A stretch of 64,000 bases of DNA from Labia minor (GCA_963082975.1 OY720349.1:61750501-61814500), one strand, 5' to 3'. Positions 17,535 to 29,888 are shown, counted from the first letter of the stretch. Notes: a model not told the origin generated them from the letters alone. Translations and numbers: made by a program.

Positions 17535-17928
17535 CAGATAAAAAGTTTAACAGTTTTTGCCACAGGGGTAAAGTCAAGTTACCTAAACCGACAAATGTAA
17601 ATGGCATGATTTTGGAATATCCAGTGTTTTTACGTAATTTATTGTCAAATTCATTGAAAATAAAGCTTATAACAGTTGTGTTTCATACGCGTCAATGGGT
17701 GCAAAACTGGTTGAGTCCCCAGGAAATGGTCCTTACTTTTTCAAAGTACATGTTCAAGTATATGACAGAACTTCACATTTAATCCCACAAGACGGAGATT
17801 CTAAAAAGTACACCCAACTCTATGTCATGGATTCCACACAGGCAACAGCCCAAAGATTAGCGCAACCAACAAATGACAATCTTAAACATGTACTTATCGA
17901 CAAGAGATCGGTTTTTTATTTTTTTTAA
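17535..17928 (+). pseudogene. Helitron Rep/helicase protein fragment (Helitron-like N-terminal domain)
   Basis: The conceptual pieces read CHRGKVKLPKP, YNSCVSYASMGAKLVE, GNGPYFFKVHVQVYD and KKYTQLYVMD. These match the Helitron-like N-terminal domain of rolling-circle transposon Rep/Hel proteins (family patterns CCHxGKV, IRSYNSxxxFASMGA, GxGPYxFRxHGQxYH and PxxAQLYxYD). A frame change lies near 17660, between the LPKP part and the YNS part. The open piece from 17695 ends after about 77 codons. The rolling-circle HUH/Y2 motifs and the helicase are absent. The fragment starts only about 25 bp after a Helitron 3' end, so two Helitrons are probably juxtaposed or nested. Confidence 0.85.
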
Positions 17929-19158
17929 TATTCAGGACCAGAACTCACAACAACTTCAAAATAAAAATTAAAGAAAACTCCACTCAAGGCAGATTACTAA
18001 AAAATGATCATTAGGTATACTAAAAATATTGTTTTCAAAGAACTATTTAATTAATTGCTGCAAACCCCAAGATAAATTCTTTTTAAACTGAAATTGCAAA
18101 CACCTTTTGCAACGGGTTCGACTAGTGATTAAATAATAATAAGGATATTGATATAAATAGTAGCTTTATATTCTATATTCCGTTTGGAAAACTCTACTCT
18201 ATATAGTATAATATTGTAATAATAATACTTTTAAGAAATATGTAAAATAATGTAAATCAAATAATTCATTAATTTTCTCAATTTAAATTATAATTATTTT
18301 TTTTAATATATTTAATTTATACTCCTATATTTTTTATTTTTATTATTTTCTTTAATTTATGTTAATAAAAGTTGAATAATTAGATAGATAACACATTGAT
18401 TTTTAAATAATTATTTGAAAAAAGGATCTATTGTATAAAGAATTTATTTTGTAAATAAAGTTTTCATTTGGAATTTTATTGTCATGCCAAATAAGTTTTA
18501 AATTAATGATTGGTCTTCAATTTTGGAATTTTTATAGTTTCCATCTTGGTTACAATTTTCCATTAGGTGATACTGAGATTTCCAACATTAAATGAAACCC
18601 ATTTTCTATATGATCATAATAATTTCTATTCCGTAAATTTGACCAAGTGGAAAATGAGAGTGGGGTATGCGAGAGGTATATACCTAGTTTGATACATGTG
18701 TCATGTGTTAATCTCTCTAACCATAAAATCATATCCGTCATATATTTTACCCCACCTCTTTTCCTTCTCTTTCTCTCTCTCTCTCACAATAATGCATATG
18801 GTTAATCCAGTTTTAATCAAATATATTGCCTACGTGACAAGTGTTAAGCCGAGAATAAGTTGACCAATCACGTAATGTTCAAATTATCACGAACAACGAA
18901 AAATAATGTTATTTAAAAATGTGAAATCTAACAGTGAAATCGAACAAAGTAAAGTTAAAATGAATTGGTTAACATAACTTAAATTTTAATCATTCATCAG
19001 AAATTCTTTTAATATTTTATATGCATTTTATTTAATATATTTTTTGTCTATTCTTCTCAATTAGAAAAACATAAATAAAATTCATTTAATATAAATAGAA
19101 TTTATCATAAAGTTATAGTATATTATAAAATTTTTGTCTTCCAGAAAAAAAACATATA
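17929..19158. other. AT-rich intergenic stretch
   Basis: No gene recognised. A CT microsatellite lies at about 18766-18785. The 18.55-18.74 kb segment is less AT-rich and open on the minus strand for 63 codons, without recognisable similarity. Confidence 0.5.
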
Positions 19159-19433
19159 CAGTGGAACCTCGGCTTACGAGCTGAGTGAGTTCTGTGTCGC
19201 TTTGTGAGTAAAATTTCGGCATACAAGTCACATGAAAGACGTTTTGTCAGGAGTGGAGAGAATTGTTTATTATTAAATATAGAATTTTTTTATTTTTGTA
19301 ATAATTCATATTTTGGGGTCTGCAATGAATTAATAGCATTGACATTACTTCTTATGGGAACACGTGTTTCGAGTTGCGAGCAATTTCGAGTGACAAGTTA
19401 TCTTCCGGGTTTATTTAAACTGAGGTTCCACTG
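19159..19433. mobile_element. Pogo/Tigger-type MITE, 275 bp
   Basis: The ends CAGTGGAACCTCGG and, inverted, CAGTGGAACCTCAG match the widespread Tigger/pogo terminal consensus. A TA dinucleotide flanks both ends (19157-19158 and 19434-19435), as expected for Tc1/mariner-superfamily insertion. There is no transposase, so it is a deletion-type non-autonomous copy. Confidence 0.9.
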
Positions 19434-21006
19434 TATACTCATAAATATATGTATATAAATTATTAAAGAAGAATCATTTATAAAATTAACGAAATTAAAT
19501 TTAATTTAATTTTAAATGTATTTAATGTATTTATCTTGAAATTTATTTATTTTACACAATTATTAAGACATTAAAATAAATATAAACAAATAAAACTATG
19601 TAAATAATTTTTCATTTTTCCTTTATTTAATAGAATATTACAGTACAATTACAGGTTAGTGTTCTTTGTTCTAATAGATTTTTTTATTATTACTATTAGT
19701 ATTAATGTGTACTATACTAAATAAATTACTATTATAATTTTATCAGTAAAATAATAACAAAATAAAATCAGTTTATTAAAATATGTTTGCAATTATTAAA
19801 GATATTTTACAAATTTTCTTAAATTATATTATAAAAAATATTTTCCTTTATATCAATTCATGGAATCACCAAAAATTAGGTGTAAGATGAAAACTTGCTT
19901 AAACTATTAGTATATATTAATATTAGATATTTTATATTATATTTAGTAGGTATGTATTGATTTATTTATTGTAATAGTTTTGTTTTTTACTTAAATTTTG
20001 TTTAAACTGATTTTTTTAAATATTATTACATGCCGAGAATAAGTTACTATAAGTTTTAAATTCTAAATTTTTTTGGAAAATATTTTCTCTGTGAAGATCA
20101 TTAGGAATTCAAAAAATGAAATATTTAATTGGATTTAAAATATATATGAGGAAATTGAAAGAAAAATATGAATCAATCAAGATACATAAACGAATCGATA
20201 AGGTGAACATGTAATTGATGAAAGATTTAATATTTTCTCAAAGTTGAGCAATCCCTCCCCCTCCCTAAGTGTGACTGGAACTAATTAATTAATTTTAACA
20301 AAAATTCTAAACACAAATTAGCTATTTATATCATTTTTTTAAACTCTTTAAAAAATAAAGTAACATATTAAAATAACAAAAGATAAATTATTAATATGTA
20401 GTTTTTATTTAATTACTTATATTTAAATATTTAATCTAATTGAAATTTTTGAAAAAGAAACTATTTTTACGAATTTTAAGGTGAAAAAAAAAATTAATAT
20501 TTATGAGATATTTTTAATTTTAAAATAGTTGATTATTTTTTGAGATAAAATTTTTTAAAATGTTATTTTTATATTACTAAATGACTAATAAATTGCTTCT
20601 CTTCTCCTCAAAACATCTCAATTGAAAAATATTATAAATAAATAAATATTAAAAATAACATAAAATATTAAAATAACTAATTATAATGAACTTCTTTTAA
20701 AATAAAAATTTAAATTTAAAAATAGCGCGCTTTATAAAATATGAATAAAATAGTAAATACAACTTCTTTAAAAAATTTAAATGTAATATATATTATATAA
20801 ATTTTTTAATTTTATTATATTTTAATTAATTACAATTTATTAATTAATATTTAATTTTAATTATTAATTGATTAAGTTTACTATGAGTTATCTTTTGATT
20901 TATTTATGATTATGATTAAATGTCAATATAACAAAAACACGTGTATTTATCTTAAAAAAATCATACATTATAATATATTTTTTGTTAGTCTTTATTAATT
21001 ATAAAA
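19434..21006. other. Very AT-rich intergenic DNA upstream of SMYD5
   Basis: No gene or recognisable repeat. The SMYD5 promoter should lie in its last few hundred bases. I see no clear TATA box or initiator that stands out from the AT-rich background. Confidence 0.5.
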
Positions 21007-24000
21007 ATGTCTCTTCAGGTTGAAGTTAGAGAAACAGAGAAAAAGGTATTATTTATTTAATTAATTGTATATAACTTTCTTAAAATTTAATATAAATAAA
21101 ATAAATTTGATTGGACTCTGAATATTAATTAAAATTAAAATTAATGAAATGCCTTGTTTAGATTAATATAATATAATATATATTTTATATCGTTTTCATT
21201 ATATAATTGAAATTAATCTTGTATAAACTATAAACCTCAAATAATTATTGAATTTATGTAAAATTTTATTGATAATATCTACTTTAAGATTAGTTTACTG
21301 TTTTTATTGGAAATTTTAGCTTTCATACTTTCAGAATTTTTAAAATTCTTTTTGCATCATGTGATTTCACTACTGATGACACATTGACATTAATATTATA
21401 TTCAATATATCAAAATATATATATATACAATATTTTAGGTCTTTATAAGTAAAAATTTATAATTTATTAGAATTTTAAATGTTTCAGGGTCAAGGCCTAT
21501 TTGCTAAAAAATCTTTTGTAGAAGGAGACACCATTTTCAAAGAAGAACCATATTGTAGCTCACAATTTTGTTGGAATCGTGATTATGGATATCTAGCTTG
21601 TGATTTTTGCATGAAGTAAGTTTTTTTTAAAATCTTTATTAAAATATTGATTTTGTTTTTTTTATACAATTGTTTTATAGGACATATATAACAAAGCGCT
21701 AAAGAAATCTATATTAAATTATGAAAAATCAAAAATGTATATTTTAAGTAAATGTTTAGGAATTTCTTATAAGTAAATAGGAAAAATTAAATTTATGATA
21801 GCATTAAAATATTTATTTTATTAAAGAGATGTATTTCACAAAAAGATTAAAAGATATTTTTAAAAAGAGAATTGAAAAGATTTTTAAAATTAAAAATAAA
21901 ATTCTGAGAATTATTTCTTAAATAACTCTTTTGACAGACAATCAAAATCTGGTAATAATTATTTTTTATTTTTCTTTAATTGTTGATGATCGAGAATCAA
22001 ATTTAAAATATCTAATTTTATAATAATAATAATAAATTAAAACCTTTAATTAATTTACTTTTTTTTATAAGATTATCCACATCACATATTTGTTTTTTTA
22101 TTTAAAACCAGATATTATACACTTTTTTAATTTAATTTTAAAAAGATTATACTAATATTTTTTTTAGACCATTAGAAACGCCAACTGAAAACATAACAAG
22201 ATTAACTCAATCAAAAGAATATGATCTACCAAGCAATGTCAATATTGAGATAGTACCGTGCGAAACCTGTGGTGTTAAATATTGTAGTTTAGTTTGTAAA
22301 GATAAGGCCTGGACAAAGTATCATCAAACTTTATGTTGTCCCAATGAGGTGTTACATCCTATTAATTTTTTGAGAGAGGTTTGGAAAAAGACACATTATC
22401 CACCCGAAACATGTTCAATTGATTTAATTCTTCGCTTGTTAGCAATGATTTCTCAATGTGAAACTGGAGAGGTCTCAGAAACTCTCGAGGTAATACTTTA
22501 AACATTGAAATATTAAATATATTGATATTTTCTTAAGTCGGTCTTATACTCTTTAAATTCTATTTGTTTCATACATGACACTATACAAATATTTCAATTT
22601 TCTACATGCTTAAATTATAAATATCTTTAAATTCTTTTTTTAAAAACTTTACGACTCTGCGCTGTAAACTTTCTTAGAAGCAAAATTGAAGTATTGGGTA
22701 TAGTCGTCTTTTGATAAAAATAATATAAATTTAAATATAACGTTTTTCTCATGGACTAAAAAGAATAAAATAATTTTTCTATAAACCTTTCTATAAGCAT
22801 TCCAATTCATCCATAAACTTTGTTAGGCTTATAGAAAAATTATTTTATTCTTTTTAGTCCATGAGAAAAACGTTATTTTATAAAATTTTTTTATATTTAT
22901 ATTATTTTATTCTTTTTAGTGCAATTTTAATTCGATAAATTTATTTAATATAACAAGAGAAATAGAAAAGATGGTGTTATACGAAAATTTGCAAATTGAA
23001 TAAAACAAAAATAATATTAATCTTTCAAAATTTATTTTATATATTTATATTATTGAATAATTAATTAAAATATGAGATTTTATAAATGAATATAGGATAT
23101 TGTACTCATTTTTTCATAAAAAAAGGTTTTTTTATTGTTTTGTTTCATTTTCTCTCCGGGACATACATATATAAAATAAAAAGATCTTTCCTTTATGCCA
23201 TGGGTGTCTAAACTCTGACCATTCGAGGGCCACATTGCAAAAGGGGTTTTGAGCCTTACATTAGACAAGCATGCTTTATGTCATTTGAGGATAAACCTAC
23301 CCCTTCATCAAACAAAAGAAAATATTAATCTTTTAAAAATGATTATAATTATATTAAGTAAATGTTATTATTGAAGTAATGTTTTTAAAATATATTTATT
23401 ATAATTATCATATTAATTAAAAATTCGTCTTTTAATGTTATCAATTATTTTGAATTATTTTCAAAATGAAAACCAACTCAATATTTATCGGTCAGATGGC
23501 GTGAATGAAAATACAAATACTAAAAGCAATTAATCGCTAATTATATCACAATTATATTTCTTCCATACCTTATAGTAGGGATCCATTGAGATATCTATAA
23601 AAATTTTCAAAAGTCTATCTCATGAAAAATCGATTTCTAATAGTAATAATAGTTTAAAAATTTTTTAGAAGTTTTATAATACAACAAATTCGAAGGAAGG
23701 AGTTCCATTAAAACTATTGAAAGGGCAATTTGATGAAAAAATACAACTATTAAAGGATTTAACTGTACAATGTTTGGATGTATCTAAAATTTCTCAAGTA
23801 AGTAGCCATTAATGCAAAATTGAATTTATTGTTTATCTCATAAAATATTTATAATTTCATTTATTAAATTAAATTAAGATTAAGAGAATAAAATACAACA
23901 TTCATTAAAAGGGGATCATTTATTGCATGATTACTACGCCGAAAATATTGGATATTTATGTAAAATAATTTCATAATTTCTAGGTGATCTTCAACATTAG

Positions 24001-25589
24001 GTCTTGCCATGTAAAATATATTCTATCTATCTATCTCTGTGGCTACAGAACTTGAAAGCCACAACAATCACATTTCTCCAACTGACCTAATCTGAGCTAC
24101 ACTCATCCAACTCCTATATTTTTCCATCTCTCTTACGTCCCTTCCAAAATTGTATTTCCACTTGGTCTTCCAATCGGTCTCCCCACAAATAGACTTTTCG
24201 CCAGTTTTTCCTCTCCCATTCTTGCCGTGTGTCCTTCACATCGCAACCTTATGGCTTTTAATACTGTAACTATGTCTGGAGATGCATAGATGTCATGCAA
24301 TCGTTATGCAGTCTCCGTCATTCTCCGGTGACCTTATCTTTCTTTGGTCTATAATGTAGATTATATCATATTTACTAATACAATGTCATAATTTATAGTT
24401 AACTATAAAAACACCAGAATATTATCATTTTCAAATTCAGAAGCACTTGGTTAATAAATAATTATAATAATAGTTAATATAATATAATTCCAATTTTATT
24501 TATTTTAGTTAAACTTCAAAAAAATTAAAATTATTTTAGAAATTGAATTAAAAATTTATTTTGTGTTTATTTTAAATTTTTAAAGGTTAAACTGTTAATA
24601 TATTTTATCTTCTGATAAAAAATTTATTATATGTATAAAATATTTTTTAATTAGAAAATTTTATTTTAAATGGATAGTAATAAATGTTTTCTTTTTAATT
24701 TAACTTGAATTCATTGTTTTTTAGTGGGTTACACATGAAGGATTTATCAAGTTATTAAGCATTGTTGCTCTTAATGGCCAAGGTATAGCTACTAGTCCTT
24801 TTAGCAATTGGATAAAAGGACTAGAAGAAAACCATGAACTCGATAGAAAGATTGAAATGATATATGATCATCTAGATACAGGTATTTATTTAGATGAGTT
24901 TTATAATATATAAAATTATTAATTAAAAAGACGGCTTTACGGATTGCCGAAACAACCCGTTGCCGTTTTTTTCCAGAAAAATAATAATTTGCTATTTGTC
25001 AAGTATAGAATTGACATGTCATACCATAATGCCGTACTGTAATGTTAACATTAAAAAAATATTAAAAAATTTTAAATAAATTTACGTAAAAATTTATTAA
25101 ACTTAAAACGAAAATAAAAAATTGTTTTTGCTATATTTATAAAAATATATCTTTAAATTTTTAATTTTTAATTCAACTAGCATTAACATGATATTACTTG
25201 CAGTTGTAGGAGATTTTATTGATAATGAAGGTTCTGGACTGTATATTATTCAAAGTAAATGCAACCATAGTTGTCTCCCTAATGCAGTAGTTACTTTTTC
25301 AAATGGAGATCATGAGTTAGAGCTTAAAGCAAAAACAAACATTCGTAAAGGAGAGGAGATTATGCTGAGTTATATTGATGAATGCCATTTAAACAGAAGT
25401 TGTCATAGCAGAAGAAAAATATTAATGTATGGATTTTGATTTAAAATATTGTATAATAATGTATGTATCCCCAAACATAATTTATTTTCGTTTTTCAGGG
25501 AGAATTATCTTTTTACTTGTCAATGTACTGGATGTCTTCAAAACACTGATCCTGATGTTACAAGTGACGAGGAAGAAATGGAATATTGA
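21007..25589 (+). CDS. SMYD5: SMYD5, SET and MYND domain protein (7 coding exons, 362 aa)
   Basis: Lysine methyltransferase of the SMYD family; vertebrate SMYD5 is reported to methylate histone and ribosomal substrates. Exons: 21007-21045, 21488-21615, 22168-22489, 23669-23797, 24725-24881, 25204-25426, 25499-25589. All have GT-AG borders and phases that close. The SET domain starts with GQGLFAKKSF (14-23). It is split by a MYND-type zinc finger: C51, C54, C87, C90, C95, C99, H108, C112. It resumes with NGQGIATS (223-230), CNHSCLPN (278-285) and GEEIMLSYID (308-317). The post-SET cysteines are C340, C342 and C345. The order and the WVTHEGF and PPET blocks match human SMYD5 (418 aa). This copy has a shorter N-terminus and only a brief acidic tail (SDEEEMEY). 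The start is the first ATG in frame with VEVRETEKKGQGLFA. AATAAA at 25592 follows the stop. The introns hold a foldback MITE, a hAT end and a LINE fragment. Confidence 0.95.
22705..22930. mobile_element. Foldback MITE in SMYD5 intron 3 (family 6)
   Basis: Long inverted arms: 'aacgtttttctcatggacta' (from 22740) is mirrored by 'tagtccatgagaaaaacgtt' (to about 22875). The similarity extends outward in weaker form on both sides. A second, partial copy lies at 51.87 kb. There is no coding capacity, and the target duplication is unclear. Confidence 0.65.
23195..23290. mobile_element. Probable hAT-type MITE end in SMYD5 intron 3
   Basis: 'atgggtgtctaaactctgac' followed by 'gagggccacattgcaaa' resembles common hAT termini of the GGGTGTCAAACT...GGGCC type. 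No opposite end was found, so it is likely a truncated copy. Confidence 0.35.
24015..24365 (-). mobile_element. LINE 3' fragment in SMYD5 intron 4
   Basis: Antisense copy of the ORF2 C-terminal region seen at 46.4 kb. 'gatgcatagatgtcatgcaa' and 'ccttatctttctttggtcta' are shared. It ends in a (GATA)n-type tail (tatctatctatctctgtgg on the plus strand). Read in sense it is 5'-truncated and too decayed for a continuous frame. Confidence 0.75.
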
Positions 25590-25607
25590 AAAATAAAATA
25601 GTTTTAT
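25590..25607. terminator. Shared 3' junction of convergent SMYD5 and DDRGK1
   Basis: Only 18 bp separate the two stop codons. AATAAA for SMYD5 starts at 25592. On the minus strand the DDRGK1 stop TAA overlaps an AATAAA motif (TAAATAAA, around 25610-25603). With normal cleavage 10-30 nt downstream, each mRNA must run into the other gene's coding exon on the antisense strand. Confidence 0.75.
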
Positions 25608-27095
25608 TTATCCGCTTGCCACTACATTTATGTTAATAAGTTGATTACTCGATTCTGCTAATTCTGAAATCGAGACACGGCCCCTTTGTTTAATAAATTT
25701 TGCAACAGCGTTAAGTTCTTCTGTGGATATAAAAATAAATTTTCCTCTATCATCAATTACTCCTGAAATCAGAAAATATAATCTTAATTTTTGTAAATTG
25801 TTTATATCACGTTATTATTAAATAAATATATCATGTAAATTTGATTTTTTTTTTAATTTCTAATTTATTTATCATAGATTAATTCTACTTAAGGGTTTAT
25901 AACTCACCACTAAGTGATTTATCAGCTTTTAATGATTGTATTCTATCAATTACACTTTGGGTTTTTAATTTAAAATGAGCTGCCACATCTTCAAGAACCA
26001 CTACTTTATTTTTCTAAAAAATAATAATAATAATAATAAAAAAATAAGAGTTCAGGTTTTATCAAAATAATACATATAGTTAAATCATTACTTTAATATA
26101 AGAAATGAATTCTTCTAAAAGATTTTTTTCATCTGAATCGTGTCCTTCCTCAAATCCTTCTTCTTCAACACTAAACATAGTTTTCATTTTCATGTATTCT
26201 TCTAATTCTCTCCTTTCTTTTTCTTCTTTTAGCCGTTGTTCTTCTGCTAATATCTTTTCTTCTTCGACTTTCTCCAATTCAGCTTGTTTTTGCCTTAAAC
26301 TTTCTTCTAATTCTTGTTTTTTCTTTCTATCCTCTTTCATTCTTTCATTTGCCTATAAACAAAATGAAATTATTTGTAACATATTAATAATTAATTAACT
26401 AAAATTATCTGTTTTAATATTTAAAAAATACCTCTCTCTGAGCTTTTTTTTCAGCTTTTGCCTCTAATTTTGCTCTTTTTTTAGCACCAATCTTAGGATC
26501 GTTCAAATCTATATCAGTGGGTTCATTTGGTTGATCCTCATCTTCTGTAAAATAAAATTTTATAAAATATATCTTAACGTAAATATATAAATAATAATAT
26601 ATTAAGTATATATATATATATAAACCAATATTTGAAAAAATTGCAAACTAAAGACAAATAAAAGAAAGATTTACCTTCAACATGAATTCTTCCCCGAGGT
26701 TGTCTGGCTCCAACTGCTCTTTGTGGAACTTGTCTTCGTCTTTGAGGAACTTGTTCTTGATTGTTTTCGTCTGTAAATTAAATTGCTAATAGAGTAGTAT
26801 GCGTATTAAAGTAGAAATAAAAATTGGAAAATTCAAATCGCAATATGTTTAAAGAAAATAGTTAATGAATAACATATTATAATTTAAATTATTCACACTA
26901 TAATATAAATAAATAAAATTGTAATAATTTCTTACTATTTGAACATTTATAAATAAAATTTAAGAAATTTCTATGATATATAAATGACAGATTTCAAACG
27001 AAAAAATTACCTTTTATTTGTGTTTTAACAAAATAAATTAGACTTAATAAAACCAATAGGACAGCCACAAGAATTGAAATAAATAATATATCCAT
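25608..27095 (-). CDS. DDRGK1: DDRGK1/UFBP1, ER-anchored scaffold of UFM1 ligation (6 exons, 271 aa)
   Basis: DDRGK1 anchors the UFL1 ligase at the ER surface for UFMylation, with roles in ribosome quality control and ER-phagy (family knowledge). Exons on the minus strand: 27095-27011, 26770-26675, 26544-26432, 26352-26092, 26013-25908, 25762-25608. All have GT-AG borders and summed length 816 nt. The N-terminal membrane anchor covers about residues 2-24 ([17 protein letters not shown]). A basic segment ([18 protein letters not shown]) follows. Then comes [21 protein letters not shown] and a long charged coiled coil (about 90-160). The C-terminal winged-helix/PCI-like part has [19 protein letters not shown], the signature [12 protein letters not shown] and [18 protein letters not shown]. 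This matches human DDRGK1 (314 aa) with a shorter linker and tail. The ATG at 27095 is the only start that gives the membrane anchor. Confidence 0.95.
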
Positions 27096-27734
27096 TTTTT
27101 AAAATTAAATTTTACAATATATGAAAATTATAAATAAAATATATTTAAACATATGTTTATTTTTTAAGTAAGGTTAGAATCACAAGCAAGCAATTGTTGC
27201 TAACATCAAAATGACATTTATAAAATGAGCGAATTTCAATTTGAAAGTAACCGTTTATTATATCTAAAATTTAAATTGATTATTTTGTAGCGATTCTACC
27301 TTCAAAATTGCACTATTCAGTACATTTGAAAACACATTTAAAGCTGTTAATTTTGACTAAAGTTTTATATTTTGCTTTAATATTTGTATGTCTAGTCAAA
27401 TCAAGAGGTTTATTTTTTTTTAATTTTCAACTACAATCATAATGGTTTATTATGTTCGTTTTTTATATTATGCCAAAATGTTATTATTTCCATTAATAAA
27501 ATATTAATATATTGTTTATGATGTTAATTTTAAATTATTTAGTTTTAGGTTTTATTCCAATCATTATTTTTTTATTTTCAAATCAAAATCATTATATATC
27601 AAATTTTGCTGTACTACTTTTAGAAAGTGCCCTAACCCTAAACGATTGGGCCAATTTTGATGAAATTTTTTGAATATGTAAGAATGGGTCCCCAAAAAGT
27701 TCATACACAGTATTAATATTTTATCACGAAAGAT
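27096..27734. other. Upstream flank of DDRGK1, AT-rich
   Basis: Should contain the DDRGK1 promoter, but no motif stands out. 'ccaattttgatgaaattttt' at about 27650 is the kind of sequence found inside several repeat families here and probably marks an old repeat. Confidence 0.4.
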
Positions 27735-27846
27735 AATAATATTCGAGAAGAATTTAATTCGAAGTTGCAATCGGGTAACGCCTGTTATCATGCAGTAAAG
27801 GGGCTTATCTCGTCAAAATTAATATCAAAGGGTATCAAAATTAAAC
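27735..27846 (+). pseudogene. LINE reverse-transcriptase fragment
   Basis: The frame EEFNSKLQSGNACYHAVKGL followed by ISSKLISKGIKIK matches the region just before the C-terminal domain of LINE ORF2 proteins (family pattern RRIxxGNxCYYxxxxLLxSRLLSRxTKxxLY). It fits the same clade as the 46.4 kb fragment, whose conserved part lies further C-terminal. Similarity stops after about 37 residues. Confidence 0.65.
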
Positions 27847-28094
27847 GCGTTCCAGTACTTTTTCATGTCCCGACAACTCCCACTTACCGTAAATCTACTG
27901 TTAGAATTTCTTTTTTTGTATTCTTAAATATTTTGTATAGTAAGAATAAGAAAAAATAAAAACTTATATGGAAAAAAATAGTTTGCTGAAAATAAGACTT
28001 TTATTGCTCCCACTATGCGTTCCCTTACTTCTTATTTTACCAATACATCAAATTAAATTAAATATATTTAATTAAATTATAAATTAAAATGATT

Positions 28095-28320
28095 AAATAA
28101 TAATTATTAAACAAGTGCGTGTTTGACTCTTTGTTGATGGCAGTCAACTTGTTAAAAAATTAATTCCGGTACTTTCAGTGATTCAATCAATCTGAAATTC
28201 TATAATGGCAGTTTTATACAATTTTTAATTATTAAAATTATTTGAAATTGTTTCTGTAGCTGGAAATTAATTTATTTCAAACCGTCGGTCGGTTCGGACC
28301 TGGCCACAGGTCAACTTATT
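28095..28320 (+). repeat. Joined fragments of family 2 and family 1 repeats
   Basis: 28095-28225 carries the family 2 block 'gactctttgttgatggca', then 'ggtactttcagtgattcaat'. From about 28242 to 28320 it switches to the family 1 end: 'gaaattgtttctgtagctgg', 'ccgtcggtcggttcggacct', 'ccacaggtcaacttatttt'. The same two families also abut at 32.96 kb. Confidence 0.7.
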
Positions 28321-28539
28321 TTATTAACATATGTCAGTGTGATGTTATAATATCCAATTTATTAATTGTTAATGGATAAAGATCTAGTTTTTAAATATTT
28401 GGAACAAAATAGTTTTTGAAAATGAGCAAAAAAAAATTTTAATATGTGTAAAACGTAGCTTAAAATTCAATTAAAAGATTAAAATCAAATTTAATAAATA
28501 ATTATAATTATTTCATGAATTTGCAAATAATTCTGTTTT

Positions 28540-28690
28540 TGAATGCGCGCGCACCCTTCCTCTACCCCGAGCCCCCTTCCTTCACTTTCCTACTGCTTCG
28601 GCCGGCCTCAGTAGGCAAGTGAGCACTCACACACACACAGCGCAGTGCATTCATACGCAGAGCTGATTTCGGTTAAAATCAACCCTTAAT
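28540..28690. promoter_or_regulatory. GC-richer island, possible promoter
   Basis: About 150 bp far less AT-rich than the surroundings, with CpGs (gcgcgcgcac, tcggccggcc), an AC run and a TCAGTAG initiator-like motif. It carries no open frame of note. It may be a start site for a transcript running right, but no gene is recognised. Confidence 0.3.
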
Positions 28691-29799
28691 CACTCGATAA
28701 TAAAAAAATGTATTGAAAATTAATTTCTTTTTATTAACTACCTATTAATTGAACCCAGAAATTATTATTGATTGTTAGAAAAAATTAAATCATACTTAAA
28801 TGATATTAAATAGAATATTTATAATGATTCGATAATAATTTTAATAACTTATAATTAAATGCTTATTGATACAAGATACAATCAATTTAATTGTTTCAAA
28901 ATTTCACATTTTATAAATTCAATAAAATTAAAAAAAAAATCCAAAAATTATTATTAAATAAATTATATATTTAATTTAATTTCCCTTCAATATATAATAA
29001 ATTTTTAATTAATTTTCTATTATACAAAAATAATTATTATACCCAAATAAATTTATAAATTTTTCATTCAAATCTTTGAAAAGAATTATTCTTAAATATT
29101 CTATCAGACTCATTAATTAAATTTTATTAAAAGTTAAATTAAAATTATTTAAAAATTAAAAAATCATATACAAAATTTTATTTTTCTTTAAATATATTTA
29201 TTGAAATATTTTTTAAATTTCAATATATATATTAATCCTATTAAAACTTATTTATTTAAAAAATAGGAAGATGTGCTGATTATTTTCAAAATTCATATAA
29301 TATATTTATAAATCAAAAAAATATAAATTTCTTATATTCATATCGGAATAAATATAATATTTCAATATTCTATATATTCTTTCTAATCTCATTATCGCTC
29401 ACACCGTTCCTTTCCAATCTCATATGAATACTGTTTTGTCAATTTCCTATTATTATAACACTTTTGAAAAATAAATAATATTTCCATTACCTATATATCA
29501 ATTAAACAGAATAAAATCTTCGTGAAATTTATAATATAATCATAATTAGTTTTCTGATGTTTTCTAAGATATTTTTATTATATGTCTATTAAATGCGTAT
29601 TATAACTAACTTATTATAATCATGGTTCAATATAGGATGTAAAATAATTTTAGTATTTTAATATTACAGAAATAAGATAATATTTTTAAAAATCTATACA
29701 CTTTTTTAATCCTATTAATATTATTTATTTATTTATTCTTATTTTTTTATTTCCTGTATATAATATAAATATCTAATCTGAATTATTTTTTTCTTTATC

Positions 29800-29888
29800 G
29801 AGGCGAGAGTGATGGACATCATTTCAAGTCTACGAGCTGTTCTTCGAGTTTAATCTACGAGGAATATCAACCCTTTATTAACTCCGAG
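29800..29888 (+). other. Candidate short non-coding exon
   Basis: A pyrimidine-rich lead (tttttttctttatcgag) precedes about 85 bp of less AT-rich sequence that ends 'aactccgag' at a possible GTCAGT donor. Internal frames close quickly. It is a splice-signal guess only. Confidence 0.2.

Noticed and set aside
26105-26398. 97-codon serine/phenylalanine-rich frame on the plus strand
   Set aside because: Antisense shadow of the DDRGK1 coiled-coil exon; its composition follows from the Glu/Lys codons on the other strand.
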